Assembly: GCA_046729855.1 (NCBI GenBank)
Contig: JBKPHM010000068.1
Span: forward strand, 1-10,000
Length of the DNA: 10,000 nucleotides
Origin: DATHSY01 sp046729855
Lineage (GTDB): Bacteria > Actinomycetota > UBA4738 > HRBIN12
Reading direction: 5' to 3'
Position numbers and translations under genes: made by a program
In this document: in pieces, positions 6,166 through 10,000 of the stretch
Numbering within the stretch: position 1 is the stretch's first letter
Layout of the letters: every line of letters starts with the position of its first letter
The notes under the pieces: generated by a model
What the model was told of the DNA's origin: nothing
Databases searched by the model: none
The model's input: the letters and a program-made list of their open reading frames with translations, nothing else

Positions 6166-6816
6166 GTGGGCCGTGTGAGACTACGCTCCACCGCCGTGAA
6201 GGCCGTACTCCTGCTCGTCGCGGCCGCGGTGCTCGTCGGCGCCTCGCCGTCGACTCCGGGCTTCGTCGGGACGGTCTCCAAGGTGACCGCGGCCGAGCTC
6301 CGGTACTCCTACCGGCCCGGCTGCCCCGTCGGGCCGTCCCAGCTCAGGCGCCTCGAGGTCAGCCACTGGGACTTCGCCGGCAGGCGGCGGGTCGGGTCGA
6401 TCGTCGTGCGCGCGACTGAGGCGCGGAACGTGCTCTCAGTCTTCCGGAAGCTCTACGCCGCGCGCTTCCCGATCCGGCGCCTGCGGCTCGTCGAGGCCTA
6501 CAAGGGCAGCGACGACGCCTCGATGGCGGCCGACAACACGTCCGGCTTCAACTGCCGTTATGTGTCAGGCACGAGGCGGTGGTCAGAGCACGCGTACGGC
6601 CTGGCGATCGACATCAACCCGGTCGAGAACCCGTACGTCCACGGAGGCCTCGTCGAGCCGCCCGTCGGCCGACGCTACCTCGACCGCTCTCGCGCCAGGC
6701 ATGGGATGGTGGTGCCGGGCGACATCGTCATCCGGGCCTTCGCCGCGATCGGCTGGTCCTGGGGCGGCCGTTGGTCGACGCCCGACTACCAGCACTTCTC
6801 GGCGACGGGCCGGTAG
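6166..6816 (+). CDS. Secreted M15-family D-alanyl-D-alanine carboxypeptidase-like protein
   Basis: 216 residues from GTG 6166. A basic N-region (residues 3-8) and hydrophobic core (11-26) form a signal peptide or single membrane anchor, so the enzyme acts outside the membrane on peptidoglycan. The C-terminal half is a Peptidase_M15_4-type zinc domain. SEHAYGLAIDINPVENPYV contains zinc ligands His142 and Asp149. DYQHF near the end supplies the third ligand, His210, preceded by the typical GWSWGGRW. The PGDIVIRAFAAIGW segment (184-197) is also family-typical. Members trim D-Ala or cut D,D or L,D bonds in peptide stems; the exact bond is not predictable. GTG 6175 and 6196 are alternative starts that keep the signal peptide. 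An in-frame ATG at 5467 is rejected because it runs antisense through the ATPase gene. Cys53 and Cys130 could form a disulfide. Its TAG directly abuts the convergent gene's stop. Confidence 0.87.
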   Translation: MGRVRLRSTAVKAVLLLVAAAVLVGASPSTPGFVGTVSKVTAAELRYSYRPGCPVGPSQLRRLEVSHWDFAGRRRVGSIVVRATEARNVLSVFRKLYAARFPIRRLRLVEAYKGSDDASMAADNTSGFNCRYVSGTRRWSEHAYGLAIDINPVENPYVHGGLVEPPVGRRYLDRSRARHGMVVPGDIVIRAFAAIGWSWGGRWSTPDYQHFSATGR

Positions 6817-7842
6817 CTATTCGCGGCTCGATGCCGCCCAGAGGTTGATGCCGCTCTCCGTCGCGTAGCGATCGATCTCGGTCAGCTCGTCCTCCGTGAA
6901 GTCGAGCCGGTCGAGGGAGGAGACGTTCGCCTCGAGCTGGTCGACGCTGCTCGCTCCGACGAGTGCCGACGTAACCCGAGGATCGCGCAGCGTCCAGGCG
7001 ATCGCCAACTGCGCGAGGGACTGCCCACGCCGGGCGGCGATCTCGTTCAGGGCCCGGATCTTCTCCCGTGTCTCGTCGGTGATCAGGTCGAGCGAGAGCG
7101 TGCTGTGCTGGGTCGCCCGCGAGCCCGCCGGGATTCCCTCGAGGTACTTGTCGGTCAGCATCCCCTGGGCGAGCGGCGAGAAGACGATGCAGCCGACCCC
7201 GAGCTCACCGAGCGTGTCCAGCAAGCCCTCCTCGATCCAGCGGTTGAGCATCGAGTAGGACGGCTGGTTGATCACGAGCGGGGTTCCGAGCTCGCGCAGG
7301 ATCGCGTAGGCCTCGGCCGTCTTCGCGGCGGAGTAGGAGGAGATCCCGACATAGAGCGCCTTTCCCTGCCGGACGGCGGCGTCTAGCGCGCCCATCGTCT
7401 CCTCGAGCGGCGTCTCGGGGTCGAAGCGGTGCGAGTAGAAGATGTCGACGTAGTCGAGGCCCATCCGCCCGAGGCTCTGGTCGAGGCTCGCGAGCAGGTA
7501 CTTGCGCGAGCCCAGGTCGCCGTAGGGGCCTGGCCACATGTCCCAGCCCGCCTTCGTGGAGATGATCAGCTCGTCGCGGAACGGCCTGAAGTCGGCCGAG
7601 AGGATCCGGCCGAAGTTCTCCTCGGCCGAGCCGTACGGCGGCCCGTAGTTGTTGGCGAGGTCGAAGTGCGTGATCCCTAGGTCGAAGGCGCGCCGGAGGA
7701 TCGCGCGGCCCGTCTCCAGTGGCCGGTCGTGGCCGAAGTTGTGCCACAAGCCGAGCGAAATCGCGGGGAGCTGGAGGCCGCTCCGCCCGCTCCGGCGGTA
7801 CGTCATCCGCGCGTAGCGGTCGTGAGCAGGCGCGTACATCAT
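6817..7842 (-). CDS. gpr: Aldo-keto reductase, YghZ/Gpr type (L-glyceraldehyde 3-phosphate reductase-like)
   Basis: A 341-residue cytoplasmic NADPH-dependent aldo-keto reductase that closely resembles E. coli YghZ along its whole length as I recall that protein. Shared blocks are LPAISLGLWHNFGH (25-38), FDLANNYGPP (60-69), ELIISTKAG (91-99), DMWPGPYG (101-108), SRKYLLASLDQSL (112-124), YVDIFYSHR (131-139) and KALYVGISSYS (161-171). The catalytic tetrad is Asp61, Tyr66, Lys97 and His138. YghZ reduces L-glyceraldehyde 3-phosphate and methylglyoxal, giving a detoxification role. In a sugar-transport operon the true substrate may instead be a sugar or sugar aldehyde. ATG 7842 is chosen because it overlaps the upstream TGA as ATGA and aligns with the N-terminus of YghZ. 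It is the last gene of its operon, with the stop adjoining the peptidase stop. Confidence 0.93.
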   Translation of the reverse strand: MMYAPAHDRYARMTYRRSGRSGLQLPAISLGLWHNFGHDRPLETGRAILRRAFDLGITHFDLANNYGPPYGSAEENFGRILSADFRPFRDELIISTKAGWDMWPGPYGDLGSRKYLLASLDQSLGRMGLDYVDIFYSHRFDPETPLEETMGALDAAVRQGKALYVGISSYSAAKTAEAYAILRELGTPLVINQPSYSMLNRWIEEGLLDTLGELGVGCIVFSPLAQGMLTDKYLEGIPAGSRATQHSTLSLDLITDETREKIRALNEIAARRGQSLAQLAIAWTLRDPRVTSALVGASSVDQLEANVSSLDRLDFTEDELTEIDRYATESGINLWAASSRE

Positions 7843-8791
7843 GCCGCCGAACGGTAAAGCGCGTCGATCGTGCGTGCCTGGCCCACGGCGTCGTCGCGGC
7901 CGAGCAAGAGCGGTGCCTCGCCGCGAACGGCGTCGGCGATGTTCTCGAGCTCGAGCTGGTACGAGTTCGCCCGCTCGAGCGCAATGTGGTCGACCCCGTT
8001 CTGGCGCCGCAGCTCGATCCCGGGGGCGGCAACATGGAATGGATCCGGGACGAAGAGCGAGCCGGCCTCGCCGATCACCTCTAGCTCGCCGCGGCGTGGC
8101 AGCACGAAACCGCAGTCGAAATGTCCGACGACGTCGTCAGCACAGGCGAGTGTCCCCGCGAAGACGACGTCGACCCCGCTCTCGCCGACGATCTGCTCCC
8201 CCTTCGCGCGCTCCGGCTCGCCGGCCACGAGGCGGATCGCGCTCACGCAATAGCAACCGACGTCCATCAGCGCGCCGCCGTCGAGCTCGGGCCGGAAGCG
8301 GGCGTCGTGCTCGCCGTGGACAGCGGCGAGCTGGAAGCTCATGGCGACCCGCACGACGCGAAGGCGTCCAACCGCGCCTTCGGCCACGAGCTCCGAGATC
8401 TTCGCGGCCTGCGGGTTGTGTCGCCACATGAACCCCTCGGAGAGGACGAGGCCGGCCGAATCCGCGACATCAAACGCGCGCTCGACTTCTTCCGCATGCC
8501 GGGAGAACGGCTTCTCACAAAGCACGTGCTTCCCGGCCTCGAGCGCGCGCAGCGTCCACTCGACGTGCATCGAGTTCGGCAGTGGGATGTAGACCGCCTC
8601 GACGTCGGAATCGGCAAGCAGCGCGTCGTAGCTCGGGTACGCACGCTCGATCTGGTGGTCGCGGGCGTAGGCCTCCGCGCGGGCGGCGTCTCGGCTCGCC
8701 ACGGCGATCACCTCGGCCCGATCGGACTCTCGAGCGCCTTCGAGCACTAGGCGGTTGATCCGGGCCGCCGACAGGAAGCCCCAGCGGAGGC

Positions 8792-8795
<4 letters not shown>
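7839..8795 (-). CDS. Gfo/Idh/MocA-family NAD(P)-dependent oxidoreductase
   Basis: A 318-residue cytoplasmic dehydrogenase. The N-terminal Rossmann domain begins WGFLSAARIN (5-14), a variant of the usual glycine-rich GxxGxG loop seen in the xylose- and glucose-fructose-type branch. It continues through VEAVYIPLPNSMHVEWTL (65-82) to the family hallmark CEKPF (93-97) with the conserved Lys. The C-terminal domain has GGALMDVGCYCVSAIR (173-188), where Asp178 and Cys181 occupy the substrate-site region; many relatives have Asp and His or Tyr there. It probably oxidises or reduces a sugar or cyclitol delivered by the adjacent transporter. GTG 8795-8793 is supported by AAGGAGG at 8806-8812 and by the 4-bp GTGA overlap with the ATPase stop. 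A much longer in-frame extension to 9632 runs antiparallel-frame through the ATPase gene and is rejected. The TGA overlaps the next ATG. Confidence 0.92.
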
Positions 8796-9588
<793 letters not shown>

Positions 9589-9592
<4 letters not shown>

Positions 9593-10000
9593 GCCCTCCT
9601 CCTCTGGGTGAGCTGGTCGACGGATACCGCAAGGATGACGAGGATGCCGGTGACGAAGTACTGCCAGACGACCTCGACGCCGATCAGGGTCAGCCCGTTG
9701 CGGAAGACCCCGACGACGACCGCGCCGATCAGCGTCCCGATCACGCTCCCGCGCCCGCCGAATAGGCTCGTTCCGCCGAGCACGACCGCGGTGATCGCGT
9801 CCAGGTTCTCGGTCGTCTGCCCGGCATTCGGGTCGCCGAGCTCGGTCCGGGCGACGAGAAGCATCGCGGCGATCCCGTAGGTCAGGCCGGCGAGCAGGTA
9901 GACGCTGAGCAGCACCCGGTTGACCTTGATCCCCATCAGCCGCGCCGCCTCGAGGTTGTCGCCGACGGCGTAGACATGGCGGCCCCACGCCGTCTGCGTG
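9589..10000 (-). CDS. Sugar ABC transporter permease (RbsC/BPD_transp_2 family), C-terminal part
   Basis: The gene runs off the right edge; 136 C-terminal residues are visible. The first visible part, reading WGRHVYAVGDNLEAARLMGI, is the conserved cytoplasmic coupling segment of ribose-type permeases, so ATG 9936 is an internal Met and not the start. Later family marks are LDAITAVVLGGTSLFGGRGS and GTLIGAVVVGVFRNGLTLIGV, the helix-loop pair near the C-terminus, then WQYFVTGILVILAVSVD and a basic tail QRRRA. About four membrane helices are present. It imports a sugar or polyol together with the ATPase encoded next, whose GTG overlaps this TGA. The cognate binding protein is not in the window and is likely upstream (right). 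Confidence 0.93.

Overview
The window is GC-rich and densely coded, with many GTG or TTG starts and short operon overlaps. It carries an amino-acid ABC transporter, a ribose/fructose-type sugar ABC transporter and a 14-helix MFS exporter. This fits a soil-type high-GC actinobacterium. A deep lineage such as Thermoleophilia is my inference from overall feel, because no rRNA or marker gene is present. No rRNA, tRNA, CRISPR array, insertion sequence, phage gene or integrase was seen, and no stretch above 300 bases lacks a gene.

Layout. At the left edge is the 5' end of a minus-strand gene for a small secreted coiled-coil protein (1-178). A 102-bp divergent region holds two small inverted repeats. 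It is followed by a plus-strand DHA2/EmrB-type drug exporter (281-1735, TTG start). That gene runs tail-to-tail into a minus-strand block read right to left from 6126 to 1732. The block encodes a polar amino-acid ABC ATPase, its periplasmic-type binding protein, two membrane permeases, an AlkZ-related winged-helix protein and a GFA/CENP-V zinc protein. The first four make a complete amino-acid importer, and the last two ride as downstream passengers. Divergent from the ATPase is a plus-strand secreted M15 peptidoglycan D,D-peptidase (about 6166-6816).

The peptidase stop codon directly abuts the stop codon of a second minus-strand operon (10000 to 6817). This operon contains a sugar ABC permease (cut by the window edge), a single-domain sugar ABC ATPase, a Gfo/Idh/MocA oxidoreductase and a YghZ/Gpr-type aldo-keto reductase. 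All three junctions are 4-bp start/stop overlaps, so the genes are very probably translated as a coupled unit. I read it as sugar or polyol uptake followed by redox conversion; the substrate cannot be told. The sugar-binding protein is presumably outside the window to the right.

No previously undescribed system was found. The points most worth checking are a probable non-AUG start for the AlkZ-related gene, a perfect hairpin between the binding-protein and permease genes, two convergent gene pairs with no space for a terminator, and the missing lipobox on the binding protein.
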